A stretch of DNA of 64,000 nucleotides from SCUB01 sp041918675 (GTDB taxonomy: Bacteria; Pseudomonadota; Alphaproteobacteria; Rhizobiales; Xanthobacteraceae), in the NCBI GenBank assembly GCA_041918675.1, contig JAYRVF010000013.1:1-64000 (forward strand), written 5' to 3'. The notes under the pieces are model-generated. The model was not told where the DNA came from. It was given only the letters and a program-made list of their open reading frames with translations, and made no database searches. The position numbers and the translations under genes are program-made. This document shows positions 16,739-25,121 of the stretch, in pieces. Position 1 is the stretch's first letter. Every line of letters starts with the position of its first letter.

Positions 16739-17563
16739 TCAGCCTTCCCAGAAATCGGGCCGCGCCTGCTGCAACTTTCCGCCGACGCGGACCGGCGCGA
16801 TCCGCAGCGCCAGCCCGGTCGAATTGTCGGTCTCCACCGCGACGCCGCACAGCGTTCCCTCGCCCGCCGCCGGCTCGAACCGCGTCGCCGGGATGCGGCG
16901 CAGGAAGCGCGCCACCGGCTCCTCCTTGTTCATCCCGATCACCGAATCGTAATCGCCGGTCATGCCGACGTCGGAAATGAACGCCGTGCCCTTCGGCAGG
17001 ATCATATGGTCGGCGGTCGGCACATGCGTGTGCGTGCCGGCGACCAAACTGGCGCGGCCGTCGCAGAAATGCGCCATCGCCTGTTTCTCGCTCGACGCCT
17101 CGGCGTGCATGTCGACGACGATCAGGTCGGCGGCCTCGCGCAGCGGGCAGGCGTCGAGTTCGCGCTCGATCGCGCCGAAGGGATCGTCGAGCTGGAACAT
17201 GAACACGCGGCCCATGGCGTTGACGACGAGCGCGCGCGCGCCGTTCTTGGCCTCGATCAGCGCCGCGCCGCGTCCCGGCGTTCCGGGCGGATAGTTCGCC
17301 GGACGGATCAGCCGCGGCGAGCGCTCGATGAAAACCAGCGCCTCGCGCTGATCCCAGGCGTGATTGCCGAGCGTGACGGCGTCGGCGCCGGCGTCGATGA
17401 GCTCCTGATAGATCGCCTCGGTGATGCCGAAGCCGCCGGCCGCGTTCTCGCCGTTGACGACGACGAGGTCGAGCCGCCAGTCGCGGACGAGGCGCGGCAG
17501 CCGCTCGGTCACCGCGGCGCGGCCGCTGCGTCCGACAATGTCGCCGATGAACAGAATGCGCAC
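16739..17563 (-). CDS. YmdB family metallophosphoesterase
   Basis: The 274-aa protein begins MRILFIGDIVGRSGR and carries the dimetal ligands of the YmdB/TIGR00282 family: GDIVG, NGENAAGGFGI, TLGNHAWD, DMHAEASSEK and GTHTHVPTAD. Bacterial homologues are 2',3'-cyclic-nucleotide phosphodiesterases affecting RNA turnover and biofilm formation. It starts 1 nt after the fau stop codon and is co-transcribed. Confidence 0.92.
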   Translation of the reverse strand: MRILFIGDIVGRSGRAAVTERLPRLVRDWRLDLVVVNGENAAGGFGITEAIYQELIDAGADAVTLGNHAWDQREALVFIERSPRLIRPANYPPGTPGRGAALIEAKNGARALVVNAMGRVFMFQLDDPFGAIERELDACPLREAADLIVVDMHAEASSEKQAMAHFCDGRASLVAGTHTHVPTADHMILPKGTAFISDVGMTGDYDSVIGMNKEEPVARFLRRIPATRFEPAAGEGTLCGVAVETDNSTGLALRIAPVRVGGKLQQARPDFWEG

Positions 17564-17564
17564 G

Positions 17565-18185
17565 CTAAGGCCTCCGCGGATCGAGCACGTCGCGTTCCGT
17601 TAGCACAAGATTGACGGCCTCGTCGTGCCCCGACGCCGGGATCGCATCGACTTCCTGGACCGAAAAGCCGATGCCGACGCTCAGCACCACGCCGCGCGCG
17701 CGCAGCGCCCGCAACGTACGGTCGTAAAAACCCGCGCCATAGCCGACGCGGTGGCCGGCCCGGTCGAAGGCAGCGAGCGGCACCAGCACGATGTCCGGGT
17801 CGAGCACCCGCGCGTCGGGCGCCGGCTCGCCGATGCCGAACGCGCCCGGCACCAGCGGCTCGCCCGGTCGCCATGCCAGGAACGTGAGCGGGGCGTCGCG
17901 GCGCGCGACGCGCGGCAGAGCGATCAGCGCGCCGGCCGCCGCGCAACGTCGCAGCAAGGGAACGGGATCGAGCTCGGATCTGATCGGCGCGTAGCCGGCG
18001 ACGACGGTGCCGGGACGGACCGCGAAAGGGAGCGGCCGCGCGGCGATCGCCTCGGCCGCGGCCCGGCGCGCGTCATTGTCCAGCGCGTCGCGTCGCGCCA
18101 GCGCGGCGCGCCTCAACTCGCTCTTGGTGGGAACGACGCCGATGTCGGAAAGTCCCGCGTTGGAAGAGGCAAGGTGCGAAGCCAC
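17565..18185 (-). CDS. fau: 5-formyltetrahydrofolate cyclo-ligase
   Basis: Converts 5-formyl-THF to 5,10-methenyl-THF using ATP. It has the conserved YAPIRSELDPVPLL and substrate/ATP signature VPLAAFDRAGHRVGYGAGFYDR. The start is unsettled: no ATG exists near the domain. The only candidates are GTG 18185 (about 206 aa) and TTG 18116; the open frame back to 18320 runs through the 6S RNA gene and is not credible as protein. The order zapA-6S RNA-fau matches E. coli. Confidence 0.88.
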   Translation of the reverse strand: MASHLASSNAGLSDIGVVPTKSELRRAALARRDALDNDARRAAAEAIAARPLPFAVRPGTVVAGYAPIRSELDPVPLLRRCAAAGALIALPRVARRDAPLTFLAWRPGEPLVPGAFGIGEPAPDARVLDPDIVLVPLAAFDRAGHRVGYGAGFYDRTLRALRARGVVLSVGIGFSVQEVDAIPASGHDEAVNLVLTERDVLDPRRP

Positions 18186-18335
18186 GCTGGCCGTTGGAGC
18201 GCTCGATCCCGGGTTCCCTACGAAAGTAGGTGGGCACCGTGTGTCCGGACCCACGGGTCCGGTCAGGGACAGCTCCCTCAAGGATCGATAAGGCCCCGGG
18301 GAATATGGCTCCTGACGCACCCCGCAGCTTCGCCC
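18165..18335 (-). ncRNA. ssrS: 6S RNA
   Basis: Regulator of sigma70 RNA polymerase. On the minus strand the region has the closing stem GCGAAGC (18327-18333) paired with GCTTCGC (18176-18182), and a central part with TTGAGGGAGCTGTCCCTGAC, GGACCCGTGGGTCC and ACACGGTGCCCACCTAC, which I recognise as the conserved core of alphaproteobacterial 6S RNA. It sits between zapA and fau, its position in many proteobacteria. Ends are approximate (a few nt). Confidence 0.85.
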
Positions 18336-18339
18336 TCCT

Positions 18340-18368
18340 AATGTAGCGACGGCGCGGGCCCTTTGCCA
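18340..18368 (-). promoter_or_regulatory. Possible promoter of the 6S RNA gene
   Basis: On the minus strand TGGCAA (18363-18368) and TACATT (18340-18345) are separated by exactly 17 nt, and transcription would start about 7 nt further, at the predicted 5' end of 6S RNA. The -35 box is only a moderate match. Confidence 0.4.
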
Positions 18369-18385
18369 CCGTCCAGCCGGCCGCG

Positions 18386-18769
18386 TCAGCCGATCGCGAC
18401 GCCGCCATCGCCGGAACGGTTAAGCGATTGCGTCAGCCGGTCGATGCGCTCGGCCGCCGATTCGAAGGCGGCCGCGATCGCGTTCTGCGTCGCCCGCTGC
18501 CGGTCGGCCGCCGCCACGCGCGCGTCCTGCATGGCGCGCAGCTCCTCCTCCAGGCGGCGGATGCGCTGCTCGGCGTCGGCCAGTTCGTCGGCGATGGTCA
18601 GCGCCGCCATCACCGTTAGGCGCGAATCGCCGATCTCGCCGAACTTGCCGCGCAACGAGGCCACGCGCCGCTCGAGATTGTCGGCCAGGCCGAGAAGGCG
18701 ATCCTCCTGGCCCGCCTCGCACGCCATCCGGTATTGCCGGCCGTTGATCGAAACATTGACGTGCGGCAT
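18386..18769 (-). CDS. zapA: Cell division protein ZapA
   Basis: The 127-aa ZapA (MPHVNVSINGRQYRMACEAG, then EDRLLGLADNLERRVASLRG) has a globular head followed by a coiled-coil tail (residues 55-115, with EQRIRRLEEELRAMQ). It binds FtsZ and bundles protofilaments at the Z-ring. It lies 42 nt after the DUF4164 gene and is followed by the 6S RNA gene. Confidence 0.93.
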   Translation of the reverse strand: MPHVNVSINGRQYRMACEAGQEDRLLGLADNLERRVASLRGKFGEIGDSRLTVMAALTIADELADAEQRIRRLEEELRAMQDARVAAADRQRATQNAIAAAFESAAERIDRLTQSLNRSGDGGVAIG

Positions 18770-18811
18770 CTCAGCAACTCTCCCGCGCGCGGCGCGCCAT
18801 GGCGTGCATCG

Positions 18812-19108
18812 TCAGGCCTCCTCGGCTTCCAGCACCGCGCGGATGGAGGCGATGGCCTGGTCGAGCCGCGAAGCGATTTCGCGGTTGGTGCGTTCGAGCG
18901 AACGCGAGCGCGCCGTCAGATGATCGACCTCGTGGGCGAGGCGCGAACGATCGACCCCCAGCGCATGAATGCGGACCGCCAGACGATCGTCATGGTTGTC
19001 GGATTCGCGCCGCGACTCGACGGCCGCCTCCAACGCCTCGAGCGCGGCGATCAGCCGGCGGGTCGCGGCTTCGATCGTGCCCTGTTCCTGATGCACGGGC
19101 TCGCTCAT
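18812..19108 (-). CDS. DUF4164 family coiled-coil protein
   Basis: A 98-aa, almost wholly alpha-helical protein (AATRRLIAALEALEAAVESR ... RSLERTNREIASRLDQAIAS). DUF4164 proteins of unknown function are regularly paired with zapA in Hyphomicrobiales, suggesting a link with division. First gene of the minus-strand unit that includes zapA. Confidence 0.85.
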   Translation of the reverse strand: MSEPVHQEQGTIEAATRRLIAALEALEAAVESRRESDNHDDRLAVRIHALGVDRSRLAHEVDHLTARSRSLERTNREIASRLDQAIASIRAVLEAEEA

Positions 19109-19584
19109 CGGCGGACCTTGATCTCCAACCCTGCGATGGCGAATGCGCTTAGCGTCCGCATCGATGATTAAAATACACGTTCCGGTGGGGAGTTAGAGGA
19201 GGAACTTTACGTTGCGCGGAGGATCAGCGTCAACGTCGCCGGATCGCTTGTCACAGCGCGCTTTGCGGGCGCGACCGCGCGCTTCCACGGAACCTGGTTG
19301 CGCCGACGGCCGCGAACGTCCCCGCCGCGAGGATTTCAACCGCGCGCAGGTCTTTGCCGCGCCGCATCACGAACCGCGTCGCACCGCGATGCGCGACGTT
19401 CGCCAATGTTCATCGGCGTGATTTTCCTTCCCGAAATGGTAAGCCTTCGCGCGAAAATGCGCGCGAAACCAAAATCGCTTGCGCATGAGCGAACTTTCGT
19501 TGAGCTAGCGCATTGCAAGATCGCCCATTTCCGGGCATTAAATCATCATGGTTTCGTAAATTCGAAGATAAAGGGGGTGGCCAG
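19109..19584. other. Divergent intergenic region, DUF4164 / gap
   Basis: These 476 nt contain promoters for the zapA unit and for gap. In most Hyphomicrobiales a transketolase gene lies between these genes; none is present here. A small inverted repeat TCGCGC...GCGCGA lies near 19447-19466, and the AT-richer stretch 19470-19570 is the probable gap promoter and leader. No ORF is convincing. Confidence 0.5.
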
Positions 19585-20592
19585 ATGGCTGTTCGGGTTG
19601 CAATCAACGGATTTGGCCGCATCGGCCGCAACGTGCTGCGCGCGATTTTCGAGGCCGGCCGCAAGGACATCCAAGTCGTCGCGATCAACGATCTCGGCCC
19701 GGTCGAAACCAACGCGCATCTGCTGCGCTACGACTCGGTTCACGGCCGCTTCCCCGGCGAGGTGAAGATTTCCGGCGACACGATCGATTGCGGCCTCGGC
19801 CCGATCAAGGTGACTGCGGTGAAGGACCCCACGACGCTGCCCTGGAAGGAACTCGGCGTCGACATCGCGATGGAGTGCACCGGCATCTTCACCGCCAGGG
19901 AAAAGGCCGCCGCGCACCTGACCGCCGGCGCCAAGCGCGTGCTGATTTCCGCACCCGGCGAGAACGCCGACCTCACCGTGGTGTTCGGCGTCAATCATGA
20001 CAAGCTGACCAAGGATCACCTCGTCGTCTCCAACGCCTCGTGCACGACGAACTGCCTCGCCCCCGTCGCCAAGGCGCTGCACGGCGCCATCGGCATCGAA
20101 AAGGGCATCATGACGACGATCCATTCCTACACCGGCGACCAGCCCACCCTCGACACCATGCACAAGGACCTTTACCGCGCCCGCGCGGCGGCCCTGTCCA
20201 TGATCCCGACATCGACCGGCGCGGCCAAGGCGGTCGGCCTGGTGCTCCCCGAGCTCAACGGCAAGCTCGACGGCTTCGCCATGCGCGTGCCGACGCCGAA
20301 CGTGTCGGTCGTCGACCTGAAGTTCATCGCCAAGCGCGCGACGACGAAGGACGAGGTCAACGCCGCGATCAAGGCCGCCGCCCAGGGTCCGCTCAAGGGC
20401 GTGCTCGGCTTCACCGCCGACAAGAACGTCTCGATCGACTTCAACCACGATCCGCACTCCTCGATCTTCCACATGGACCAGACCAAGGTGATGGACGGAA
20501 CGATGGTGTCGGTCCTGTCCTGGTACGATAACGAGTGGGGCTTCTCCAACCGCATGGCCGACACGGCCGTGGCGATGGCCAAGCTGATCTAG
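19585..20592 (+). CDS. gap: Glyceraldehyde-3-phosphate dehydrogenase
   Basis: The 335-aa enzyme catalyses the interconversion of glyceraldehyde-3-phosphate and 1,3-bisphosphoglycerate. Rossmann motif INGFGRIGRN; catalytic Cys at about residue 153 in SNASCTTNCLAP; C-terminal SWYDNEWGFSNRM. A strong ribosome site AAGGGGGTGG precedes ATG 19585; the upstream ATG at 19513 is rejected. It is followed by a terminator before pgk. Confidence 0.97.
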   Translation: MAVRVAINGFGRIGRNVLRAIFEAGRKDIQVVAINDLGPVETNAHLLRYDSVHGRFPGEVKISGDTIDCGLGPIKVTAVKDPTTLPWKELGVDIAMECTGIFTAREKAAAHLTAGAKRVLISAPGENADLTVVFGVNHDKLTKDHLVVSNASCTTNCLAPVAKALHGAIGIEKGIMTTIHSYTGDQPTLDTMHKDLYRARAAALSMIPTSTGAAKAVGLVLPELNGKLDGFAMRVPTPNVSVVDLKFIAKRATTKDEVNAAIKAAAQGPLKGVLGFTADKNVSIDFNHDPHSSIFHMDQTKVMDGTMVSVLSWYDNEWGFSNRMADTAVAMAKLI

Positions 20593-20603
20593 GGTTCTTC
20601 TCC

Positions 20604-20636
20604 GGTCCGGCGGCGCGCCAGCCGCCGGACCTTTTT
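20604..20636 (+). terminator. Rho-independent terminator between gap and pgk
   Basis: An 11-bp perfect stem (GGTCCGGCGGC 20604-20614, GCCGCCGGACC 20621-20631) with a 6-nt loop is followed by TTTTTG. It lies 12 nt after the gap stop codon, so gap is probably transcribed in excess of, or separately from, pgk and fba. Confidence 0.85.
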
Positions 20637-20673
20637 GTTTCCGTTTCCAGTGTCGCGACAGCCGGATTCACCA

Positions 20674-21867
20674 ATGACCACGTTTCGCACGCTTGATGAT
20701 GTCGACGTGAAGGGCAAGCGCGTCTTGCTGCGCGTCGACCTCAATGTTCCCACCGAAAACGGCAAGGTCACCGACCTGACGCGCATCGAGCGCGTGGCGC
20801 CGACGATCAAGGAAATCTCCGACAAGGGCGGCAAGGTGATCCTGCTCGCCCATTTCGGCCGACCCAAGGGGCGCGACGCCAAGGACTCGCTCAAGCCGGT
20901 CGCGCACGCGGTTTCGCACGCGCTCAAGCGCCACGTCGGCTTCGCCGAGGATTGCGTCGGCGAGGTCGCGGAAAAGGCAGTCGCCGCGATGAAGGACGGC
21001 GACATCCTGTGCCTGGAAAACACCCGCTTCCATAAGGAAGAGGAAAAGAACGATCCCGCCTTCGTCGAAAAACTCGCGACGCTCGGCGACATCTGGGTCA
21101 ACGACGCCTTCTCGGCCGCCCACCGCGCCCATGCCTCCACCGAGGGACTGGGTCACAAGCTGCCGGCCTATGCCGGGCGCACGATGCAGGCCGAACTCGA
21201 CGCCCTCGGCAAGGCGCTCGGCCAGCCGAGGCGTCCGGTCATCGCCATCGTCGGCGGCGCCAAGGTCTCCACCAAGATCGACCTTCTCGAAAATCTGGTC
21301 GGCAAGGTCGACGCGCTGGTCATCGGCGGCGGCATGGCCAACACCTTCCTGCACGCGCAGGGGATCGGCATCGGCAAGTCGCTCGCCGAAAAGGACCTCG
21401 GCGACACCGCGCGGCGCATCCTCGCCCGGGCGGAAGAGAAGAACTGCGCCATCATCCTGCCGATCGACGCGATCGTGGCGTATCACTTCGCCGCCGACGC
21501 GCCGTCGCAAGCCTACGGCCTCGACGCGATCCCCGAGGACGGCATGATCCTCGATGTCGGGCCGGCCTCGATCGAGCGCGTCAACGCGGCGATCGACGAC
21601 GCCGCGACGCTGGTGTGGAACGGCCCGCTCGGCGCGTTCGAACTCCATCCGTTCGATCGCGGCACGGTCGCGGCCGCCAAGCACGTTGCCGCGCGCACCA
21701 AGGCGGGGAAGCTGATCTCGGTCGCCGGCGGCGGCGATACGGTCGCCGCGCTCAACCACGCGCATGTGGCCGACGACCTGACCTACATCTCGACCGCCGG
21801 CGGCGCGTTTCTGGAATGGATGGAAGGCAAGGCTCTGCCGGGCGTGGAAGTGCTCCGCGCCAAATAG
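20674..21867 (+). CDS. pgk: Phosphoglycerate kinase
   Basis: The 397-aa enzyme transfers phosphate between 1,3-bisphosphoglycerate and ADP. Signature KRVLLRVDLNVP, substrate site HFGRPKG, hinge NDAFSAAHRAHAS, and the C-terminal nucleotide loop VAGGGDTVAAL. ATG 20674 (MTTFRTLDDV) is the family start; the ATG at 20635 lies in the terminator T-tract region. Confidence 0.97.
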   Translation: MTTFRTLDDVDVKGKRVLLRVDLNVPTENGKVTDLTRIERVAPTIKEISDKGGKVILLAHFGRPKGRDAKDSLKPVAHAVSHALKRHVGFAEDCVGEVAEKAVAAMKDGDILCLENTRFHKEEEKNDPAFVEKLATLGDIWVNDAFSAAHRAHASTEGLGHKLPAYAGRTMQAELDALGKALGQPRRPVIAIVGGAKVSTKIDLLENLVGKVDALVIGGGMANTFLHAQGIGIGKSLAEKDLGDTARRILARAEEKNCAIILPIDAIVAYHFAADAPSQAYGLDAIPEDGMILDVGPASIERVNAAIDDAATLVWNGPLGAFELHPFDRGTVAAAKHVAARTKAGKLISVAGGGDTVAALNHAHVADDLTYISTAGGAFLEWMEGKALPGVEVLRAK

Positions 21868-21924
21868 CTGCAATCGCCACCGACCCAGGCCGCGCGGCCG
21901 GGGCGCGACAGGAGATAGATCACG

Positions 21925-22992
21925 ATGGCTCGCATTACGCTCCGACAATTGCTCGATCACGCCGCCGAGCACGGCTATGGCCTGCCGGCGTTCAACATCA
22001 ACAACATGGAACAGGCGCAGGCGATCGGCGAGGCGGCCGCCGCCACCGACTCGCCCGTCATCATCCAGGCCTCGCGCGGCGCGCGCTCCTATGCCAACGA
22101 CATCATGCTGCGGCACATGATCGACGCGCTCACCGAAATCTACCCGCAGCTTCCGATCTGCGTGCATCTCGATCACGGCAACGGCGCGGGCACCTGCGTC
22201 ACCGCCATGCAATCGGGCTTCACCTCGGTGATGATGGACGGCTCGCTGAAGTCGGACGGCAAGACTCCGGCGGACTGGGCCTACAATGTCGGCATCACCA
22301 AGCAGGTGACCGACATGGCCCATCTCGGCGGCGTTTCGGTGGAGGGCGAGCTCGGCGTGCTCGGCTCGCTGGAGACCGGCGAGGGCGAAAAGGAAGACGG
22401 CCATGGCGCCGAGGGCAAGCTCTCCCACGACCAGCTGCTCACCAATCCCGACGAGGCGGTGAAGTTCGTCAAGGAGACCAGGGTCGACGCGCTCGCCATC
22501 GCCATGGGCACCTCGCACGGCGCCTACAAGTTCTCGCGCAAGCCGACCGGCGACATCCTGGCGATGCATGTGATCGAGGACATCAACAAGAAGCTGCCCA
22601 ACACGCATCTCGTCATGCACGGCTCCTCCTCGGTGCCGCAGGAGCTGCAGGACATCATCAACAAGTATGGCGGCGCGATGCCCCAGACCTATGGCGTGCC
22701 GGTCGAGGAAATCCAGCGCGGCATCAAGTTCGGCGTGCGCAAGATCAACATCGACACCGACCTGCGCATGGCGATCACCGGCCAGGTCCGCCGCGTGCTG
22801 ACCGATGCCAAGGCCGAGTTCGACCCGCGCAAGTACCTGTTGCCCGCGCGCGAGGCGATGATGAAGGTCTGCAAGCAGCGCTACGAGGAATTCGGCGCCG
22901 CCGGCAAGGCTTCCAAGATCAAGCGCGTGCTCTCGCTCTCCGAGATGGCCAAGCGCTACGCGGCCGGCGAGCTCGATCCGAAATTCGCCTGA
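21925..22992 (+). CDS. fba: Fructose-bisphosphate aldolase class II, Calvin-cycle type
   Basis: The 355-aa zinc enzyme has metal ligands in VHLDHGNGAGTC and in HGSSSVPQE, and the internal segment GVLGSLETGEGEKEDGHGAE, typical of the long class II subtype (CbbA/TIGR01521) found in alphaproteobacteria and autotrophs. It cleaves or forms fructose-1,6-bisphosphate and may also form sedoheptulose bisphosphate. It is 57 nt downstream of pgk, probably co-transcribed. Confidence 0.96.
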   Translation: MARITLRQLLDHAAEHGYGLPAFNINNMEQAQAIGEAAAATDSPVIIQASRGARSYANDIMLRHMIDALTEIYPQLPICVHLDHGNGAGTCVTAMQSGFTSVMMDGSLKSDGKTPADWAYNVGITKQVTDMAHLGGVSVEGELGVLGSLETGEGEKEDGHGAEGKLSHDQLLTNPDEAVKFVKETRVDALAIAMGTSHGAYKFSRKPTGDILAMHVIEDINKKLPNTHLVMHGSSSVPQELQDIINKYGGAMPQTYGVPVEEIQRGIKFGVRKINIDTDLRMAITGQVRRVLTDAKAEFDPRKYLLPAREAMMKVCKQRYEEFGAAGKASKIKRVLSLSEMAKRYAAGELDPKFA

Positions 22993-23025
22993 GCGCCGCG
23001 CGCTTAAGCGAACCGATGCCAGACG

Positions 23026-23058
23026 CAGCCGGGGCCGGCCCCTCGCCGGTCCCGGCTG
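23026..23058 (+). terminator. Hairpin after fba
   Basis: A 13-bp stem with one G-U pair (23026-23038 with 23046-23058) starts about 34 nt past the fba stop. There is no long T-tract after it, so it may be an mRNA 3' stabiliser rather than a strong terminator. Confidence 0.5.
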
Positions 23059-23111
23059 TGTCATGATCAGGAGGCGATTCGCGTCCACCCCTGCTCGCAA
23101 GGTCGATCCCA

Positions 23112-23783
23112 ATGGCGTCACGGCCGAAAACCGAGGCCCGCCCCGCCCCGCGCCTCTATCTCGCCACCTCGCCGGTTGCCGAGCCGGGGCCCGTCGCCGA
23201 CAGCCTGGCCGACCTCCTTGCCGCCGCCGACATCGCCGCGCTGCTGCTGCGTCTCGCGCCGGCCGACGAACGCACCTTGATCAAGCGGATCAAGGCGCTC
23301 GCCCCGCCCGTCCAGAACGCGGGAACGGCGCTCATTCTTGACGGTCATGCCGACATCGTCGCGCGGTCGGGCGCGGACGGGGCCCATCTTGACGGGATCG
23401 ACGCCTTGAAGACGGCGCTGCCGGTCCTCAAGCCGGACCGCATCGCCGGGGCGGGCGGCATGCTCTCGCGCCATGACGCGATGATCGCGGGAGAACTCGG
23501 CGCCGACTATCTCCTGTTCGGCGAACCCGGCGGCTCCGAGCGCGCGCCGTCGCTCGAGGCGGTCGCCGAGCGCGTCGGCTGGTGGGCCGAACTGTTCGAG
23601 CCGCCCGCCGTGGCCTACGCGGCAAGGCTCGCCGATGTTCATATTCTCGCCGCAGCCGGAGCCGATTTTGTCCTGGTCGATGATTGCATCTGGAACGACC
23701 CCCGTGGTCCGCGCCAGGCCATCGCGGACGCTTCGCACGCCATCCGGATCACGCCGGGAATGAAAGGACCGCCCGCAGCATGA
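23112..23783 (+). CDS. Thiamine-phosphate-synthase-like (ThiE/TenI) protein
   Basis: The 223-aa TIM-barrel protein is related to ThiE/TenI: LYLATSP at the first strand, ALLLRLAPADE, then GADGAHLDG and ELGADYLLFGEPGGS at the positions of the phosphate-binding GxDYxGxGP loop of ThiE. The canonical QRDK and GP sequences are altered, so thiamine synthesis is doubtful; a TenI-like or other role is possible. Its stop overlaps the next gene's start. Confidence 0.75.
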   Translation: MASRPKTEARPAPRLYLATSPVAEPGPVADSLADLLAAADIAALLLRLAPADERTLIKRIKALAPPVQNAGTALILDGHADIVARSGADGAHLDGIDALKTALPVLKPDRIAGAGGMLSRHDAMIAGELGADYLLFGEPGGSERAPSLEAVAERVGWWAELFEPPAVAYAARLADVHILAAAGADFVLVDDCIWNDPRGPRQAIADASHAIRITPGMKGPPAA

Positions 23784-24949
23784 CCGCCCGAACGGCCATC
23801 CCGCGCGCGTTGATCCTGCTCGCGGGACTGGGGCTTGTCGCCCCCGCGCATGCCCAGACGCCCGGCGCGGCGCCGCCGGCCGCGGCAAAGCCGTCCGCGG
23901 AAAAGGCCGCGCCGGCCAAGACCTCGACGCGCGGCAAATCGAAGAAGAAGTCGAGCGAGGCGAAAGAGCAGCCTTCGCGGCCGCCCCAGGCGCAAGCGCC
24001 GGCCGCGCTCGCGCCCGGCCAAGCCGGGGAAGGCGTCTTCCCGACCTCGGCGGTGCCCCTGCTCGATACCGGCATTTCGCGCCCCTACGAGCCGCCCGAC
24101 CCCGCCGATGCCAAGGCCGATGCCGTCTACGGCGCCTATCAGCGCGGCTTCTTCCTCACCGCGCTCGCGCTGGCGACAAAGCGCGCGCAGGCCGACGCCG
24201 ACCCGGCGGCGATGACGCTCATCGGCGAGATTCACGCCAACGGCCATGGCGTGCCGCGCGACGAGAAAAAGGCCTTGGAGTGGTACAAGAAGGCGGCCGA
24301 CAAGGAGGATCGCAACGCGACCTTCGCGCTGGCGATGCTCAAATTCGCCGGCCGCGGCACGGATGTCGATCGCGACGGGGCCGCCAAGCTCCTCGCCGAC
24401 GCGGCCAAGCGCGGACACGCGGTCGCCGCCTACGATCTGGCGCTGCTCTATCTCGAAGGAAATCTGCTGGCGCAGAATCTCGGCCGCGCCGTCGAACTGC
24501 TGCGCCAGGCCGCCGAAGCCGGCAACCCGGAAGCTCAATACGCGCTCGCCACGCTCTACAAGGACGGTCGCGGCGTGGAAAAGGATCCGGCCCAGGCGGC
24601 GCGTCTGTTGCGGGCGGCCACGCTCGCCGACAACGTCGACGCCACGGTCGAATTCGCCATCGCGCTGTTCAACGGCACCGGCATCGCCAAGAACGAGACG
24701 ATGGCCGTCGAACTCTTGCGCAAGGCCGCCTCGCAAGGAAGCCCGATCGCCCAGAACCGCCTCGCGCGCGCGCTCGCCGTCGGCCGTGGCGTCGCGCAGA
24801 ACGCGGCCGAGGCCCTCAAATGGCATCTCATCGCCAAGGCCTCCGGCGCGGGCGATCCGGTGCTCGACGACATGCTGGCGACCGTCACCGGCGCGGAGAA
24901 GACGCGCGCCGAGGAGGCCGCGCAGCGCTGGGCCGGCAAGCCGCGATAG
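23780..24949 (+). CDS. Secreted Sel1-repeat (TPR-like) protein
   Basis: The 389-aa protein has a signal peptide (ALILLAGLGLVAPAHAQ), a basic Ala/Pro/Lys-rich linker (about 25-90), and then six or seven Sel1-like repeats such as HGVPRDEKKALEWYKKAADK, GRGVEKDPAQAARLLRAA and GRGVAQNAAEALKWHLIA. Such proteins act as periplasmic scaffolds. ATG 23780 overlaps the previous stop (ATGA), giving translational coupling. Confidence 0.88.
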   Translation: MTARTAIPRALILLAGLGLVAPAHAQTPGAAPPAAAKPSAEKAAPAKTSTRGKSKKKSSEAKEQPSRPPQAQAPAALAPGQAGEGVFPTSAVPLLDTGISRPYEPPDPADAKADAVYGAYQRGFFLTALALATKRAQADADPAAMTLIGEIHANGHGVPRDEKKALEWYKKAADKEDRNATFALAMLKFAGRGTDVDRDGAAKLLADAAKRGHAVAAYDLALLYLEGNLLAQNLGRAVELLRQAAEAGNPEAQYALATLYKDGRGVEKDPAQAARLLRAATLADNVDATVEFAIALFNGTGIAKNETMAVELLRKAASQGSPIAQNRLARALAVGRGVAQNAAEALKWHLIAKASGAGDPVLDDMLATVTGAEKTRAEEAAQRWAGKPR

Positions 24950-25121
24950 GCGGCCCGCTCGGCCCAAGGGCTTGACGGCGATGGCGCGGCAAGGCAGACC
25001 GCCGGCGGGGCGCGGGTCCTTGCCGGCGCGCTTTCGTTCATCTCATTCATCAAGGCGCGTCGGGACGCGCTTTAACGGCGCCCTCGTCCGCCGCGCCATT
25101 GATCCGAGAACACGCGCTTTC

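Noticed and set aside
18186..18320. N-terminal extension of 5-formyl-THF cyclo-ligase
   Set aside because: The frame stays open to 18320 but runs through conserved 6S RNA sequence and shows no protein similarity.
20668..23121. 817-aa open frame antisense to pgk and fba
   Set aside because: It mirrors the codon structure of the sense genes, as expected in GC-rich DNA, and its Arg/Asp/His-rich composition has no family likeness.
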